Shown piece after piece: positions 37,006 through 47,952 of a stretch of 64,000 nt of DNA. The DNA is from Streptococcus castoreus DSM 17536 (GTDB lineage: Bacteria; Bacillota; Bacilli; Lactobacillales; Streptococcaceae), in the NCBI RefSeq assembly GCF_000425025.1, contig NZ_AUKZ01000007.1, forward strand, positions 38,454 through 102,453, in the 5' to 3' direction. Made by a program: the position numbers and the translations under genes. The notes under the pieces are model-generated. The model had not been told where the DNA came from. It did not search any database and saw only the letters and a program-made list of their open reading frames with translations. How positions within the stretch are numbered: the stretch's first letter is position 1; the number at the start of each line of letters is the position of its first letter.

Positions 37006-37692
37006 TTATTTCTCACGAATAACGTATCCCATCCCACGAACCGTCTGAATATAAGATTCTTTACCAGGAAGATCAATTTTGCCACGAAGGTAACGAATAT
37101 AAACATCAACAACATTTGTCTCAACCGCTTCATCATATTTCCAAACATTTGATAATAACTCTTCTCGGGTCATCACACGATTCATATTTGTCATTAAAAT
37201 ACTAAGCAAGTCGTACTCGCGTTTGGTTAATGAAATTTCATCATCTCCACGATTAACAGAACGATTTTGTGGATTTAAAACCAAATCACGATAGATACCT
37301 TGGCTTGGAGTTTTTTTCTCAGACTCAATATCTTGTCGGCGGAAGATTGCACGAATACGTGCCAGTAATTCTTCAATCGCAAATGGCTTAACAATATAAT
37401 CATCTGCACCGCGATCCAAGCCAGCAACAACATCCATGATAGAATCACGCGCTGTCATCATCATAATGTAAGTTGTCTTTTCCGTCTGCAAACGACGTGT
37501 TACTTCAAAACCATCCATTTCTGGGAGCATGAGATCGAGAAGAATTAAATCAAATTCCTTTTCTAGAGCTGCCTCTAAACCTTCACGACCGTTAACTTCA
37601 ACAGTTACTTCATACCCCTCGTGTTGCAATTCAAGTGAAACAAACCGTGCAAGGTTCTTTTCGTCTTCAATAATTAAAATTTTCTTTGTCAT
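37006..37692 (-). CDS. covR: response regulator CovR (CsrR)
   Basis: 228 residues, OmpR/PhoB type: receiver domain with the phosphorylation site D53 in LLDLMLPEMDG, and a C-terminal winged helix (SLTKREYDLLSIL to VRGMGYVIREK). It is a global, mostly negative virulence regulator that binds ATTARA sites. Of two ATGs behind the AAGAGGTG ribosome-binding site, the one at 37692 (MTKKILI) has proper spacing. Several residues differ from S. pyogenes CovR as I recall it (for example H24 and T30), which points to a related species. Confidence 0.97.
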   Translation of the reverse strand: MTKKILIIEDEKNLARFVSLELQHEGYEVTVEVNGREGLEAALEKEFDLILLDLMLPEMDGFEVTRRLQTEKTTYIMMMTARDSIMDVVAGLDRGADDYIVKPFAIEELLARIRAIFRRQDIESEKKTPSQGIYRDLVLNPQNRSVNRGDDEISLTKREYDLLSILMTNMNRVMTREELLSNVWKYDEAVETNVVDVYIRYLRGKIDLPGKESYIQTVRGMGYVIREK

Positions 37693-37895
37693 TGACATCA
37701 CCTCTTATCCTCATGTCGACTCCTTCTCTCCCAAAAAGTGATGCACAAGGTCTATCTAAATTTTTGTCCTATTTGAGTTTCAATACCCGTAATAATCACC
37801 TGATGAGCAAAGAAAACTTTAACTCACCAACGTTTTTTCATCCCCTCTACCGCCAACAAACGGCTAAAATAGACGATTAACCACATTCTTTAAAG

Positions 37896-37924
37896 AGTAT
37901 ATCAAAGAATAATTCTTTTTTCAA
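37896..37924 (-). promoter_or_regulatory. covR promoter
   Basis: TTGAAA (37924-37919), a 17-nt spacer and TATACT (37901-37896) on the minus strand. It gives a leader of about 195 nt. ATTAAA, matching the CovR half-site ATTARA, lies just upstream (37948-37943), fitting autoregulation. Confidence 0.7.
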
Positions 37925-37950
37925 ATAAAAATTACAGACATCTTTAATAT

Positions 37951-38493
37951 TTAACTTTCGTCGTCAAATAATTCCTGTAAGCTTGCAAAAGGAGTATTCT
38001 CTTTTTGTTTTTCTTCTTTAAGAACCTGGTATTGCTCCTCTGTTAACACTGCCCAATCCTGACCCGCTGGTAACTCTTGCGAAGCCTTTTTTTCCTCATC
38101 TGTCAGTACCTGTAAAGGAATGGCTAGCAAAATATTATCCACGATACTTTCTTCAAGATCAATCTTATCATCTCTCAAAACCAAGACCAAATTATCATCA
38201 ATCATATTCTGATGGCTTGCTAAATCAGACGGTTCAATGAAAAGTTCTTCTATTATCTGTGATTCACTAATCGTGACAGCTTCTAACGAACGGCTTGAAG
38301 GTAAGGTCAAATCATAACTTAACTGATAGGTTAACACATAAAGACCGGTATCGTATTGAATATTTCCAACAACCCTAACATTTTCTAAGTCAAGAATCTG
38401 TGGATCACGCTCAAACAATTTCTTCTTAACGTCACATGCTTGGTCAAAAGAAATACCCTCAGGGCATTTTCTGATTTCCGAAATGCGTAGCAT
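37951..38493 (-). CDS. DUF177 (YceD) family protein
   Basis: 180-residue acidic cytoplasmic protein of the DUF177/COG1399 family. The N-terminal half has the family pattern (FDQACDVKKKLFERDPQILD, VRVVGNIQYDTGLYVLTYQL). Relatives are linked to 23S rRNA accumulation and rpmF, but rpmF is not adjacent here. The function is uncertain. It lies upstream of covR with the covR promoter directly after its stop. Confidence 0.8.
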   Translation of the reverse strand: MLRISEIRKCPEGISFDQACDVKKKLFERDPQILDLENVRVVGNIQYDTGLYVLTYQLSYDLTLPSSRSLEAVTISESQIIEELFIEPSDLASHQNMIDDNLVLVLRDDKIDLEESIVDNILLAIPLQVLTDEEKKASQELPAGQDWAVLTEEQYQVLKEEKQKENTPFASLQELFDDES

Positions 38494-38730
38494 AATTTTC
38501 TCCTAATAAAATTCTAATCCATTTTTACTATTATATCAAGTATTTGCTAATAGTTTTATGACATTTTCCTTACATTTTTTAATTTTAAACATCTGATATA
38601 ACACCCCAATGTCACATTGTTTTTGACTTCGTTTGGCATCTTACCATAATCAACTTATCGCTAAACATGTCAAACCTGGCATCATTTCTCCTTATAAATA
38701 TTATATTTTCCAAATATTAAAAAGCGAAAA

Positions 38731-38774
38731 GATAAAGAAAATGTGAGACTCGAGCTGATCTCAAGCGCTCACAT
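38731..38774 (-). terminator. htpX terminator
   Basis: ATGTGAG/CTCACAT (38774-38768 with 38747-38741) with an inner CTTGAG/CTCGAG stem, followed by a T-rich tract on the minus strand. It includes the htpX stop codon. Confidence 0.75.
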
Positions 38775-39668
38775 CTGTTTTAATCGTTCAATTCTATCTG
38801 CAATAGGAGGATGGGTACTAAATAGAGAACTTAGCCGTTGTTCTTTCTTTCTAGGCTCGTTAATGTATAAAGCTGCACTAGCATCATCAACACGCTGTTT
38901 CATGGGTCGGGAACCATCCAACTTTTCAAGCGCTCTAATCATTCCTTGAGGATTTCTAGTCAATTCAACTGAGCTAGCGTCGGCTAAAAATTCTCTTTGA
39001 CGGGAAATAGCCAACTGGACTAAACTAGCAGCCAATGGTGCTAGAATCAAGGACAAGATTGATAGGAGCAAGACAACAACACCTAAGCCACTATCATTAC
39101 GGTCGTCATCTCGTCTTCTAGAACCACCTCCATACCAAAGTAAGCGCCCACCAATGCTCGAAATCATGGTAACAGCACTAGCTAAGGCAACCGCAATGGT
39201 AGAAATACGAATATCATAATTACGAATATGACTCACCTCATGACCAATAACACCCTCTAATTCTTCACGATTCATGGTATTAAGTAAACCTGTCGTAGCT
39301 GCAACAGCTGCATTTTGAGGGCTAGAGCCTGTAGCAAAAGCATTTAAAGAATCGTCTTCAATGATAAAGACTCTTGGCATGGGAATTTGTGCTACCATTG
39401 CCATATCTTCAACAATGTGAAAAAAATCTGGGGCTTCTGTTTCCGTTATTTCTCTAGCATTATTCATACTCATAACAAGGCTTGTCGATTGAAAAATCAT
39501 GCTAAAAGCATAAATCGCACCAATAATCAAAGCAAAGACAAGCCCCATCACATAATTATCAGCCAGTAAGTAACCTGCTGCTGAACCAATGAGAGCTAAA
39601 AGTATAAAGAAGACGACCAATAAAATAACTGTTCTTTGCTTATTTTGTGAAATCTGTTGGTAGAGCAT
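38769..39668 (-). CDS. htpX: membrane zinc metalloprotease HtpX
   Basis: 299 residues: two N-terminal membrane helices (15-55), the zinc motif HEVSH in [13 protein letters not shown], two further helices, and the third ligand in [17 protein letters not shown]. It degrades misfolded membrane proteins. It is 37 nt after lemA, the usual streptococcal lemA-htpX pair. Confidence 0.95.
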   Translation of the reverse strand: MLYQQISQNKQRTVILLVVFFILLALIGSAAGYLLADNYVMGLVFALIIGAIYAFSMIFQSTSLVMSMNNAREITETEAPDFFHIVEDMAMVAQIPMPRVFIIEDDSLNAFATGSSPQNAAVAATTGLLNTMNREELEGVIGHEVSHIRNYDIRISTIAVALASAVTMISSIGGRLLWYGGGSRRRDDDRNDSGLGVVVLLLSILSLILAPLAASLVQLAISRQREFLADASSVELTRNPQGMIRALEKLDGSRPMKQRVDDASAALYINEPRKKEQRLSSLFSTHPPIADRIERLKQM

Positions 39669-39705
39669 ATGCCCTCTTTCTCCTATTTTATGTTTTTATT
39701 CTAAC

Positions 39706-40263
39706 TTAAAAGTTAAATTCTACTTTTGGAACCTCTTTTTCAGCTTCTGGTGTTTGCAAGAATTCACTTGGTTTAAATCCAAATAGCTTAGCAACAATGT
39801 TGCTTGGGAAAGATTCAAGCTGTAAATTGTAGTTAGATGTTGTTGAATTGTATAATTGACGAGAGTACGAAATTTTATTTTCGGTATTGGTCAATTCTTC
39901 TTGAAGTTTCAAGAAGTTTTCATTAGCTTTTAAATCTGGATAATTTTCAGCAACTGCAAACAAATTAGTCACTTGCTTACTCAATTCATTAGAAGCGGCA
40001 ATCGTTTCTTGAGGGGTTGATGCATTCGCAACACGCGCACGCAAATCTGTAATTTTCTCAAATGTTTTTTGCTCGTAGTTAGCATATCCTTTTACGGTCT
40101 CAATAAGGTTTGGAATTAAGTCATTACGGCGTTTCAACTGCACATCAATTTGACTCCAAGCTTCTTTTGTATGCATTCGGAATTTAATCAGGCTATTGTA
40201 ACTTATCATTACCCAAAGAGCAATTACCCCTAAAACGGCTAAGATAATTAAAATTGTTGGCAT
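39706..40263 (-). CDS. lemA: LemA family protein
   Basis: 185 residues from [18 protein letters not shown]: one N-terminal membrane helix with a short outside end and a long helical domain carrying the LemA pattern ([21 protein letters not shown]). The function is unknown; it is co-transcribed with htpX. The start at 40263 is supported by AAAGGAG. An extended -10 TGC-TATAAT lies about 30 nt upstream. Confidence 0.92.
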   Translation of the reverse strand: MPTILIILAVLGVIALWVMISYNSLIKFRMHTKEAWSQIDVQLKRRNDLIPNLIETVKGYANYEQKTFEKITDLRARVANASTPQETIAASNELSKQVTNLFAVAENYPDLKANENFLKLQEELTNTENKISYSRQLYNSTTSNYNLQLESFPSNIVAKLFGFKPSEFLQTPEAEKEVPKVEFNF

Positions 40264-40413
40264 AAGCGTTCTCCTTTTATCTTTGTGTTTCAATTATAGC
40301 AATTTCTGTGACAATAGCAAGCAATGAGGGTTTGTTTCTATTCCATTCTTTCAATTTTTTTATGACTATTTTTATGGTAAAATAATAGCAATAATCAAAG
40401 ATCGAGGATGCAG

Positions 40414-41127
40414 ATGACACCACAAGAGTTTTACACCAGATTAGAAGAGGCGGGTTTTCCCTTATCACCTAAGCAAAAAGAACAGTTTGATACCTACTTT
40501 AAATTACTAATAAATTGGAACACTAAAATTAATTTGACGGCTATTACTGAAGAAAATGAAGTCTATCTTAAACATTTCTATGATTCCATTGCTCCTATCT
40601 TGCAAGGCTTTCTTTCTAATGAGCCGATAAAACTGTTAGATATTGGGGCTGGGGCTGGCTTTCCCAGCCTACCCATGAAAATTATTTTCCCAGATCTGGA
40701 AGTAACTATTATTGACTCACTTAATAAACGTATCACTTTTTTAAACCTCTTAGCAGAAGAATTGAAGCTTGACAAGGTTGCCTTTTTCCATGGACGTGCC
40801 GAAGATTTTGGGCAGAACAAAACATTTCGAGCGCAATTTGATGTAGTAACAGCTAGGGCTGTTGCTCGCATGCAAGTTTTGTCAGAATTAACCATTCCTT
40901 TTTTAAAAGTTGGAGGAAAGCTAATCGCTTTAAAAGCACAAGCGGCTGATCAAGAATTAGAAGAAGCTAAAATGGCTCTTTCTCTCCTTTTTGGTAAAGT
41001 CATTGATAATCATCATTACCAACTGCCAAATGGCGATTCTCGCTATATTACTGTTGTTGAAAAGAAGAAGGAAACAGCCAATAAATTCCCTAGAAAAGCA
41101 GGCTTACCTAATAAAAAACCTTTATAA
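40414..41127 (+). CDS. rsmG: 16S rRNA (guanine-527 N7) methyltransferase RsmG
   Basis: 237 residues. SAM motif I is [17 protein letters not shown]. It methylates G527 of 16S rRNA, and its loss gives low-level streptomycin resistance. The start at 40414 is preferred over the one two codons earlier because GAGG lies 6 nt upstream of it. It is divergent from lemA, with an extended -10 TGG-TAAAAT upstream. Confidence 0.95.
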   Translation: MTPQEFYTRLEEAGFPLSPKQKEQFDTYFKLLINWNTKINLTAITEENEVYLKHFYDSIAPILQGFLSNEPIKLLDIGAGAGFPSLPMKIIFPDLEVTIIDSLNKRITFLNLLAEELKLDKVAFFHGRAEDFGQNKTFRAQFDVVTARAVARMQVLSELTIPFLKVGGKLIALKAQAADQELEEAKMALSLLFGKVIDNHHYQLPNGDSRYITVVEKKKETANKFPRKAGLPNKKPL

Positions 41128-41128
41128 T

Positions 41129-41168
41129 AAGCTAAAAGCTAAGTTTCTTAGCTTTTTTAGCTTATTTT
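41129..41168 (+). terminator. rsmG terminator
   Basis: AGCTAAAAGCTAAG pairs with TTAGCTTTTTTAGCT around a TTTC loop, followed by ATTTTTG. Confidence 0.8.
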
Positions 41169-41204
41169 TGTTATGATAATATGAGATATTATTATGGAGG
41201 AAAC

Positions 41205-42581
41205 ATGAAACGCTCTTTTATCAAATCTCTTTCAGTCACACAGCGCTTAACCTTTAGTTTTGCTATTGTTATTCTGATTGGGACCCTCTTGTTATCCATG
41301 CCTTTTACCCATTATCAAAACGGTCCTGAGACAGTCTATCTTGACCATTTCTTTAATGTCGTTTCCATGGTTTGTGTGACAGGGCTTTCTGTGGTGCCAG
41401 TTGCTGATGTCTACAACGGTATTGGGCAAACCATTGCAATGATGCTAATGCAAATCGGAGGGCTTGGTTTAGTCACATTGATTGCCATAAGCACCTTTGC
41501 TCTCAAGCGTAAAATGCGATTAAGTGACCAAACCCTACTCCAATCCGCCTTAAACCGTGGTGACAGCAAAGATCTAAAGCATTACCTTTTCTTTGCCTAT
41601 AAAGTCACTTTTGGACTTGAAATGTTTGCCGCTCTTATTATTATGACTGACTTTATTCCTCGCTTTGGCTGGAAAAACGGTATTTTTAATAGTATTTTTT
41701 TAGCGGTGTCTGCTTTTTGTAATGCTGGTTTTGATAATTTAGGTTCGGCTAGTCTGAAAGCATTTGTCTTAAACCCAACGCTTAATTTTATTATCACCTT
41801 TTTGATTATTTCAGGAGGACTTGGTTTTTCCGTTTGGGTTGATTTAGGGCTATCTTTTAAGAAATTCTTTTTTGAAAGACCGCACTGTTATGGAGCTACC
41901 TTCCGCAAACTCTCTAATCAATCACGCCTAGTTCTACAAACAACGTTAGTCATTCTTGTCCTTGGAACCTTTTTAGCTTGGTTTTTAGAGAAAGATAATG
42001 CCAAAACGATTGCCAATTATCATTTCCCTCAACAACTAATGATTTCTTTCTTTCAAACAGTAACCATGAGAACAGCGGGCTTTGCAACAATTTCTTATAA
42101 TGACACAATGGCACCTACCAACATTCTCTTTATGATTCAGATGATGATTGGTGGTGCACCTGGCGGCACTGCCGGCGGTATTAAAGTAACAACTGCTGCT
42201 ATTACTTTCTTACTATTTAAGGCAGAGTTATCTGGTCAGTCAGAAGTAACTTTCCGTAACCGCATTATCGCTAATAAAACCATCAAGCAAACCATGACTG
42301 TCCTTATTTTCTTTTTTGCAGTTCTCATGATAGGATATATTCTACTTCTTAGCGTTGAACCCAATATTGCACCAATTCCACTTCTGTTCGAATCTATCTC
42401 AGCCATTGCAACTGTCGGGGTTTCCATGGATTTAACCCCACAATTATCAACAGCGGGACGTCTCATTATTATTGTTCTCATGTTTGTTGGTCGGGTTGGT
42501 CCAATCACTGTTCTCATTAGCTTAATTCAACGAAAAGAAAAAACCATTCAATATGCCACTACTGATATTCTAGTGGGTTAA
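41205..42581 (+). CDS. trkH: potassium uptake protein TrkH/KtrB family
   Basis: 458 residues with the MPM pore repeats. Filter-like segments are visible in MVCVTGLSVV, FCNAGFDNLG, MRTAGFATIS and SAIATVGVSMD. It imports potassium with its cytoplasmic gating subunit. The ATG at 41205 (MKRSFIK) has GGAGG upstream. It is followed after 9 nt by the RCK-domain gene. Confidence 0.92.
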   Translation: MKRSFIKSLSVTQRLTFSFAIVILIGTLLLSMPFTHYQNGPETVYLDHFFNVVSMVCVTGLSVVPVADVYNGIGQTIAMMLMQIGGLGLVTLIAISTFALKRKMRLSDQTLLQSALNRGDSKDLKHYLFFAYKVTFGLEMFAALIIMTDFIPRFGWKNGIFNSIFLAVSAFCNAGFDNLGSASLKAFVLNPTLNFIITFLIISGGLGFSVWVDLGLSFKKFFFERPHCYGATFRKLSNQSRLVLQTTLVILVLGTFLAWFLEKDNAKTIANYHFPQQLMISFFQTVTMRTAGFATISYNDTMAPTNILFMIQMMIGGAPGGTAGGIKVTTAAITFLLFKAELSGQSEVTFRNRIIANKTIKQTMTVLIFFFAVLMIGYILLLSVEPNIAPIPLLFESISAIATVGVSMDLTPQLSTAGRLIIIVLMFVGRVGPITVLISLIQRKEKTIQYATTDILVG

Positions 42582-42590
42582 GGAGTAATC

Positions 42591-43265
42591 ATGTTAAAAC
42601 GTAAAACTGTCGGGGTTCTTGGTCTAGGTATTTTTGGTCGCACTGTCGCTAGGGAATTAAGTAACTTCGATCAAGATGTCATTGCTATTGATATTAGAGA
42701 AAGTCACGTGAAAGAAGTGGCTGACTTGGTCACTAAAGCAGCCGTCGGTGATATTACCGACAAAGAATTCTTGTTAGCTATTGGTATTGAACATTGTGAT
42801 ACGGTTGTTATTGCTTCTGGTAATAACTTGGAATCATCTGTTCTTGCTGTTATGCACTGTAAAAAACTGGGCGTTCCAACCATTATTGCCAAGGCAAAAA
42901 ATAAAATTTTTGAAGAAGTTCTCTATGGTATTGGAGCCACCAAAGTCATCACTCCTGAACGTGATTCTGGGAAGCGCGTTGCTTCAAATTTACTAAGACG
43001 TCACATCGAAAGTATTATTTATCTGGAGCATGGCATTTCCATGATTGAATTTGTCATTCCAAAAAGTTGGGAAGGTCAATCCCTTTCTGAACTTGATGTC
43101 CGTCGTAAATACGAGTTAAATATTATTGGCATGCGCCAAAAAAATGTTAAAACCTTGGATACCAACGTGCAACCTTTTGAACCACTTGAAGCCAATACAA
43201 TTATTGTCGCTATCGCAAATGACCATACCTTTGAGAAATTCGACTATCTAGGCTATCTGAAATAA
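42591..43265 (+). CDS. TrkA/KtrA-type RCK regulator of potassium uptake (CabP-like)
   Basis: 224 residues: an N-terminal Rossmann RCK domain (VGVLGLGIFGRTVARELS) and a C-terminal RCK_C domain (WEGQSLSELDVRRKYELNII). It gates the TrkH pore. The pneumococcal counterpart CabP binds c-di-AMP through RCK_C, so c-di-AMP control of potassium uptake is likely. The other c-di-AMP-type protein in this window is CbpB. Confidence 0.92.
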   Translation: MLKRKTVGVLGLGIFGRTVARELSNFDQDVIAIDIRESHVKEVADLVTKAAVGDITDKEFLLAIGIEHCDTVVIASGNNLESSVLAVMHCKKLGVPTIIAKAKNKIFEEVLYGIGATKVITPERDSGKRVASNLLRRHIESIIYLEHGISMIEFVIPKSWEGQSLSELDVRRKYELNIIGMRQKNVKTLDTNVQPFEPLEANTIIVAIANDHTFEKFDYLGYLK

Positions 43266-43270
43266 TCCAA

Positions 43271-43298
43271 AACTCCTTAGATGTAGGTCTAAGGAGTT
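43271..43298 (+). terminator. terminator of the potassium uptake operon
   Basis: AACTCCTTAGA/TCTAAGGAGTT, an 11-bp stem, then CATTTTA. It may also serve sstT on the other strand. Confidence 0.8.
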
Positions 43299-43340
43299 CA
43301 TTTTATGAATTGCTAGGAATGCTATCAAGTGAAAAATGCT

Positions 43341-44555
43341 CTAGGCTTTTTCTTGTTTCCAAAAAGCTTTTTCTGCGATCGCCGTAAAGAGAACATCTGT
43401 TGATGAGTTTAAAGCTGTTTCACAAGAATCTTGAATGACACCAACAATAAATCCAACCCCAACAACCTGCATAGCAAGGTCATTAGAAATTCCAAATAGG
43501 CTACAAGCAACTGGAATGAGCAATAAGGAACCTCCCGCAACTCCTGAGGCCCCACAAGCAGACACTGCTGCAATAAGACTCAATAAAAGGGCGGTTAAAA
43601 AATCAACCGGAATACCAAAGGTATTGACAGCAGCAAGGGTTAGCACGTTAATTGTAATAGCTGCACCACCCATATTAATCGTTGCACCAAGTGGAATGGA
43701 AACAGAATAAGTTTCTTTACTTAGTCCAAGATTCTTACATAGTTGCATATTAACTGGAATATTGGCAGCTGAACTTCTTGTAAAGAAAGCCGTTACACCA
43801 GATTCACGTAAACACTTAAAAACGAGTGGGTAAGGATTTTGACGCATTACCAAAAAAGCAATTAATGGGTTGACAACTAAAGCGACAAAAACCATTGTAC
43901 CTACTAAAACAAGAATCAAAAAGGCATAGTCTGACAGAACACCAATTCCATTTTCAGAGATAGCCGAAAACACCAAACTCATAATGCCAATGGGGGCCAA
44001 GTTAATGATCCAAACCACAATCTGAGAAGTCACTTCTGCTGCTGTCTTAATGAGGTGTTTGGTTTCCTTGCTTGCGGCTTTCAGTGCAAATCCAAAAACT
44101 AAGGCCCAAAACAAAACACCAATATAATTAGCCGTCGCTAAGGCGTTAATAGGGTTATCAACTAATTTTAAAAGAAGGGTTTGAAAAACTTCCCCAACCC
44201 CTTGTGGGGGTGAAAATTCTGTCTTAGCTGGTGTGTTTAAGACTAAGGACAGTGGAAATAAATAAGTCGTCAAAACAGCTACTAAAGCAGCTGCAAAAGT
44301 CCCAAATAGATAAAGAGCAATAATAAGCTTCATATTGGTCTCTTGACCTTTTTTTTGATGGGATATTGCCTGAGAGACTAAGGCAAATACAAGAAGGGGA
44401 GCAATGGCTTTTAAGCCACCAACAAATAATTTTCCTAAAAGACTCAAACCTGTAAAATTAGGAACAAGAAGTCCTAAAATGAGACCGACAACAACACCAA
44501 TCCCGATCTTTTTTATCAAGCTAGTTCTGATCCATACGTTACATACTCTTTTCAT
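43341..44555 (-). CDS. sstT: serine/threonine:sodium symporter SstT
   Basis: 404 residues of the DAACS family with about eight helices, the serine-rich re-entrant loop ([14 protein letters not shown]), and the conserved [10 protein letters not shown] and [16 protein letters not shown] motifs. It imports serine and threonine with sodium. AAGGATG precedes the ATG. It is divergent from brnQ. Confidence 0.94.
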   Translation of the reverse strand: MKRVCNVWIRTSLIKKIGIGVVVGLILGLLVPNFTGLSLLGKLFVGGLKAIAPLLVFALVSQAISHQKKGQETNMKLIIALYLFGTFAAALVAVLTTYLFPLSLVLNTPAKTEFSPPQGVGEVFQTLLLKLVDNPINALATANYIGVLFWALVFGFALKAASKETKHLIKTAAEVTSQIVVWIINLAPIGIMSLVFSAISENGIGVLSDYAFLILVLVGTMVFVALVVNPLIAFLVMRQNPYPLVFKCLRESGVTAFFTRSSAANIPVNMQLCKNLGLSKETYSVSIPLGATINMGGAAITINVLTLAAVNTFGIPVDFLTALLLSLIAAVSACGASGVAGGSLLLIPVACSLFGISNDLAMQVVGVGFIVGVIQDSCETALNSSTDVLFTAIAEKAFWKQEKA

Positions 44556-44656
44556 TGGTCACATCCTTATTAAAGTTACATGTTTTTTATCATAATATAA
44601 TTCCAGCTGTTCGTCAAATTTATTCAACTATCCTAATCAGTTCTCTTACTCCTCTA

Positions 44657-44685
44657 TTGACGATACTAATAATCTTCGATATAAT
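44657..44685 (+). promoter_or_regulatory. brnQ promoter
   Basis: TTGACG (44657-44662), a 17-nt spacer and TATAAT (44680-44685) on the plus strand, about 75 nt before the brnQ ribosome-binding site. Confidence 0.75.
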
Positions 44686-44766
44686 AGCAGCTGTTGTCAT
44701 TTTAACAGGTTTTTGGTTAGAATTGTTAGAATCTTCAAATTAATATTACAAAAGGACTATTCATAA

Positions 44767-46137
44767 ATGAAACAAAAAAATGTATATCTTGTTATCGGAT
44801 TTATGTTATTTGCTCTCTTTTTTGGAGCAGCAAATCTCATTTATCCCGCCTTTCTAGGCATTTACTCTGGTCACAATATTCCCTGGTCTATTGTTGGTTT
44901 TTGCCTAACAGGTGTTTCTTTACCACTCCTTGGTGTCATTGCTGTTGCTAAATCTGGTTCAGATGATGTGGAAAGCCTTGCCCGCCCAATTTCAAAATGG
45001 TATGCCATCATCTACTCATCTATTCTGTATTTATCTATTGGTCCTTTCTTTGCCATCCCTAGAACAGGTGCTACATCATTTTCAGTTGGTATCGCTCCCA
45101 TCTTCGGAGACAATTTTTCCGTTAAAATTATCTATGCTATTCTTTTCTTTGGCTTATCTTACTTCTTAGCCATCAAACCAAGTCAATTAGCTGAAAACAT
45201 TGGGAAATTCTTAACACCAACCCTACTCGTTGTGATTGCCATTTTAGTGATTGCCTCCTTTATTCATCCCGCTGGGAATTATGGCAATGCCTTTAATGCC
45301 GGTGTTGGTATCAATAATGCCTTTAAAGACCATCCCTTTATCGCCGGACTCATTCAAGGCTATGGAACAATGGATGCCTTGGCTTCTCTCGTCTTTGCAA
45401 TTTTGGTCATTGAGGCAACCAAGCAATTTGGCGCCAAAACAAATAAAGAAGTCACTAGAATTACACTCATTGCTGGAACGATTGCCATTTTCCTATTAGC
45501 CTTTGTTTATATCTTCGTTGGTCGTATCGGCGCAACTTCACAATCCTTATTCTCATTTACTGATGGTCATTTCACTCTCCACGGCAGCCCAGTTAATGGT
45601 GGACAAATCTTAAGCCACGCTTCTCGTTTTTATTTGGGAAGTATCGGACAGGCTTTCCTTGCCATTGTTATCTTTTTAGCTTGTCTAACAACTTCAACTG
45701 GATTAATTACATCTAGTGCTGAATATTTTCATAAATTAGTGCCTGCTTTGTCTCATATTGCTTGGTCAACTATTTTCACTCTTGTCTCTGCCTTTTTCTA
45801 CTTTGGCGGTTTGTCAATCATTATCAACTGGTCCGCACCAGTGTTGTTCCTCTTATATCCGCTAACGGTTGATCTGATTTTCCTTGTCTTAATGCAGAAA
45901 TTCTTCAACAATGATCCCATTGTTTACCGAACGACAATTGGATTAACCGTCATTCCCGCTATTTTTGATGCCCTATCAACCTTATCACAAATGACAGGTC
46001 TCTTCCGTCTCCCAGAAGCAATCACTAATTTCTTCCAAAAAATTGTTCCACTGGGACAATTTTCAATGGGATGGATTGTCTTTTCCGCCCTCGGATTTCT
46101 TTTAGGACTGGTGCTGCATCAATTAAAAAAAGCATAA
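44767..46137 (+). CDS. brnQ: branched-chain amino acid transporter BrnQ
   Basis: 456 residues, LIVCS family, with about twelve helices. It starts with the conserved LFFGAANLIYPAFLG and contains GPFFAIPRTGATSFSVG. It imports Leu, Ile and Val by cation symport. AAAGGAC precedes the ATG. A bidirectional terminator separates it from the converging metI. Confidence 0.94.
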   Translation: MKQKNVYLVIGFMLFALFFGAANLIYPAFLGIYSGHNIPWSIVGFCLTGVSLPLLGVIAVAKSGSDDVESLARPISKWYAIIYSSILYLSIGPFFAIPRTGATSFSVGIAPIFGDNFSVKIIYAILFFGLSYFLAIKPSQLAENIGKFLTPTLLVVIAILVIASFIHPAGNYGNAFNAGVGINNAFKDHPFIAGLIQGYGTMDALASLVFAILVIEATKQFGAKTNKEVTRITLIAGTIAIFLLAFVYIFVGRIGATSQSLFSFTDGHFTLHGSPVNGGQILSHASRFYLGSIGQAFLAIVIFLACLTTSTGLITSSAEYFHKLVPALSHIAWSTIFTLVSAFFYFGGLSIIINWSAPVLFLLYPLTVDLIFLVLMQKFFNNDPIVYRTTIGLTVIPAIFDALSTLSQMTGLFRLPEAITNFFQKIVPLGQFSMGWIVFSALGFLLGLVLHQLKKA

Positions 46138-46157
46138 CCATTTTCTTTTTATAGCAT

Positions 46158-46196
46158 AAAATCTCCTCAAGTCATATGACTTGAGGAGATTTTTTT
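46158..46196. terminator. bidirectional terminator between brnQ and metI
   Basis: A near-perfect palindrome centred on CATATG at 46173-46178 (AAATCTCC...GGAGATTT), with seven T on the plus strand and four on the minus strand. Confidence 0.88.
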
Positions 46197-46887
46197 ACTT
46201 ATGACTAAATCGTCTTGTTAAGCGATCACCAACCATTTGGATTGCAAAAATAATGAGAAGAATGATAAGCGTTGCAACCCAAGTCACATCGTTATTAAAG
46301 CGATTGTATCCATAAGAAATAGCAACATTGCCAAGCCCACCTGCACCAATAGCCCCTGCCATGGCTGTTTCACCGACCAAAGAGATCAAGGTCACGGTTG
46401 ACACACGAATTAAATCAGGAAGCCCTTCACTTAAATAAACCTTAACAATATCCCAAAAAGTTGCCCCTGAAGCTTGTGCTGCTTCAACGACCCCTTTATC
46501 CAGTTCCGAAAAAATCACCTGTACTTGGCGAGCAAAGAAAGGGAATGTCGCAAAAGTTAACGGTACCAAGGCAGCCGTTGCCCCCAAAATAGTTCCCATA
46601 ATCAAGTAAGTGAAATTTGCAAGAATAGCAATTAAGATAATAAATGGGATAGCACGAAAAACAGAAGTCACTTTATCAATAATCCAACAAACAACTTTAT
46701 TTTCAATGACACCATCAGGTCCCATCAGAACTAGTAAAAGCCCTACAAAAAGACCAATAGCCCCACCAACAATAAAAGGTACAATCGTCATATATAAGGT
46801 ATTCCAAATAGCTAAGCCCCAGCCCGCATCACCTGACCAACCGAGCTCATACACATTTGGTAAATAGGTTTGAATTAACTGTGTCAT
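46195..46887 (-). CDS. metI: methionine ABC transporter permease
   Basis: 230 residues with five or six helices. The binding-protein-dependent permease loop is EAAQASGATFWDIVKVYLSEGLPDL. It forms the membrane channel with MetN and is fed by MetQ. It begins directly after metN, at the end of the metQ-M20-metN-metI operon. Confidence 0.94.
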   Translation of the reverse strand: MTQLIQTYLPNVYELGWSGDAGWGLAIWNTLYMTIVPFIVGGAIGLFVGLLLVLMGPDGVIENKVVCWIIDKVTSVFRAIPFIILIAILANFTYLIMGTILGATAALVPLTFATFPFFARQVQVIFSELDKGVVEAAQASGATFWDIVKVYLSEGLPDLIRVSTVTLISLVGETAMAGAIGAGGLGNVAISYGYNRFNNDVTWVATLIILLIIFAIQMVGDRLTRRFSHK

Positions 46888-47952
46888 CTAGGCTCCTCTC
46901 TTCAAAATACTAACGTCAACGCCAGCCTCTTGCAAAGCATTCTCAGCCGCCGCAATATTAGCCGCACTTCCTTCTAATACAACAATCATTTCACCAACCG
47001 GCACATGGTCAAGGATCTCTATATTTCCATATAAAATATTGGCAGTAACCTCAAATTGACGGTAAATACGATTCAATAGCGGTTCATCGGTTGATGTTCC
47101 CGCATATTTTAGTTGGACTAGAAGCGCATTAGGAGATAAGTGCTTCACAATATCTTGTTGGTTAATTTTTTCAAGTGCCTCATCAATTCCCGTTGCTGTT
47201 GTGATAAACTCTTGCGTCAAGGCTTCTTTGGGATTAGAAAAAATATCCAAAACAGACCCCTCCTCAATTAAAACACCATTTTGCATCACTGCAACACGAT
47301 GACAACTATCTTTAACAATTTGCATTTCATGGGTAATCATCACGATTGTCAAACCAAGCTTACGATTTAATTCCTGCAAAAGGGCTAAAATTTGCTTGGT
47401 TGTCTTTGGATCAAGCGCCGAAGTGGCTTCGTCTGAAATCAAAATTTTAGGGTCATTGGCAAGAGCACGCGCAATAGCAACCCTTTGTTTTTGCCCGCCA
47501 GATAGCTGAGCAGGATAATTGTCCGCCCGATCAGCTAAACCAACCAAGTCTAGCAAGTCCGATACTTTCTTTGCCTTTTCTTTCTTGCTTAGTGAGGAAT
47601 GACGTAAGGCAAAAGCAACATTTTCCCTAGCCGTTTTTTGAGCCATTAAATTGAAATGTTGGAAAATCATCCCAATCTCTCGACGTTTCTGGCGTAATTC
47701 CTTAGCAGATAATTGGATTTCCCCTTGATTAAACGTAATATCTCCATCAATGATAATTTTTCCACCCGTTGGAACTTGGAGTAAATTAATCACACGTACA
47801 AGAGTTGATTTCCCCGCTCCAGAATAGCCTACAATACCATAAATATCTCCTTTATTGATATGAACACTCACATCTTTAACGGCTTCAATTACTCCTTTTT
47901 TCTGATGAAAAGTAATGTCAATATGGTCTAATTGAATAATGGCTTCACTCAT
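46888..47952 (-). CDS. metN: methionine ABC transporter ATP-binding protein
   Basis: 354 residues: an ABC ATPase with Walker [11 protein letters not shown], signature [15 protein letters not shown] and Walker [14 protein letters not shown], and a C-terminal NIL domain (about residues 270-350) that binds methionine and inhibits transport. Its start overlaps the M20 peptidase gene by 8 nt. Confidence 0.95.
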   Translation of the reverse strand: MSEAIIQLDHIDITFHQKKGVIEAVKDVSVHINKGDIYGIVGYSGAGKSTLVRVINLLQVPTGGKIIIDGDITFNQGEIQLSAKELRQKRREIGMIFQHFNLMAQKTARENVAFALRHSSLSKKEKAKKVSDLLDLVGLADRADNYPAQLSGGQKQRVAIARALANDPKILISDEATSALDPKTTKQILALLQELNRKLGLTIVMITHEMQIVKDSCHRVAVMQNGVLIEEGSVLDIFSNPKEALTQEFITTATGIDEALEKINQQDIVKHLSPNALLVQLKYAGTSTDEPLLNRIYRQFEVTANILYGNIEILDHVPVGEMIVVLEGSAANIAAAENALQEAGVDVSILKRGA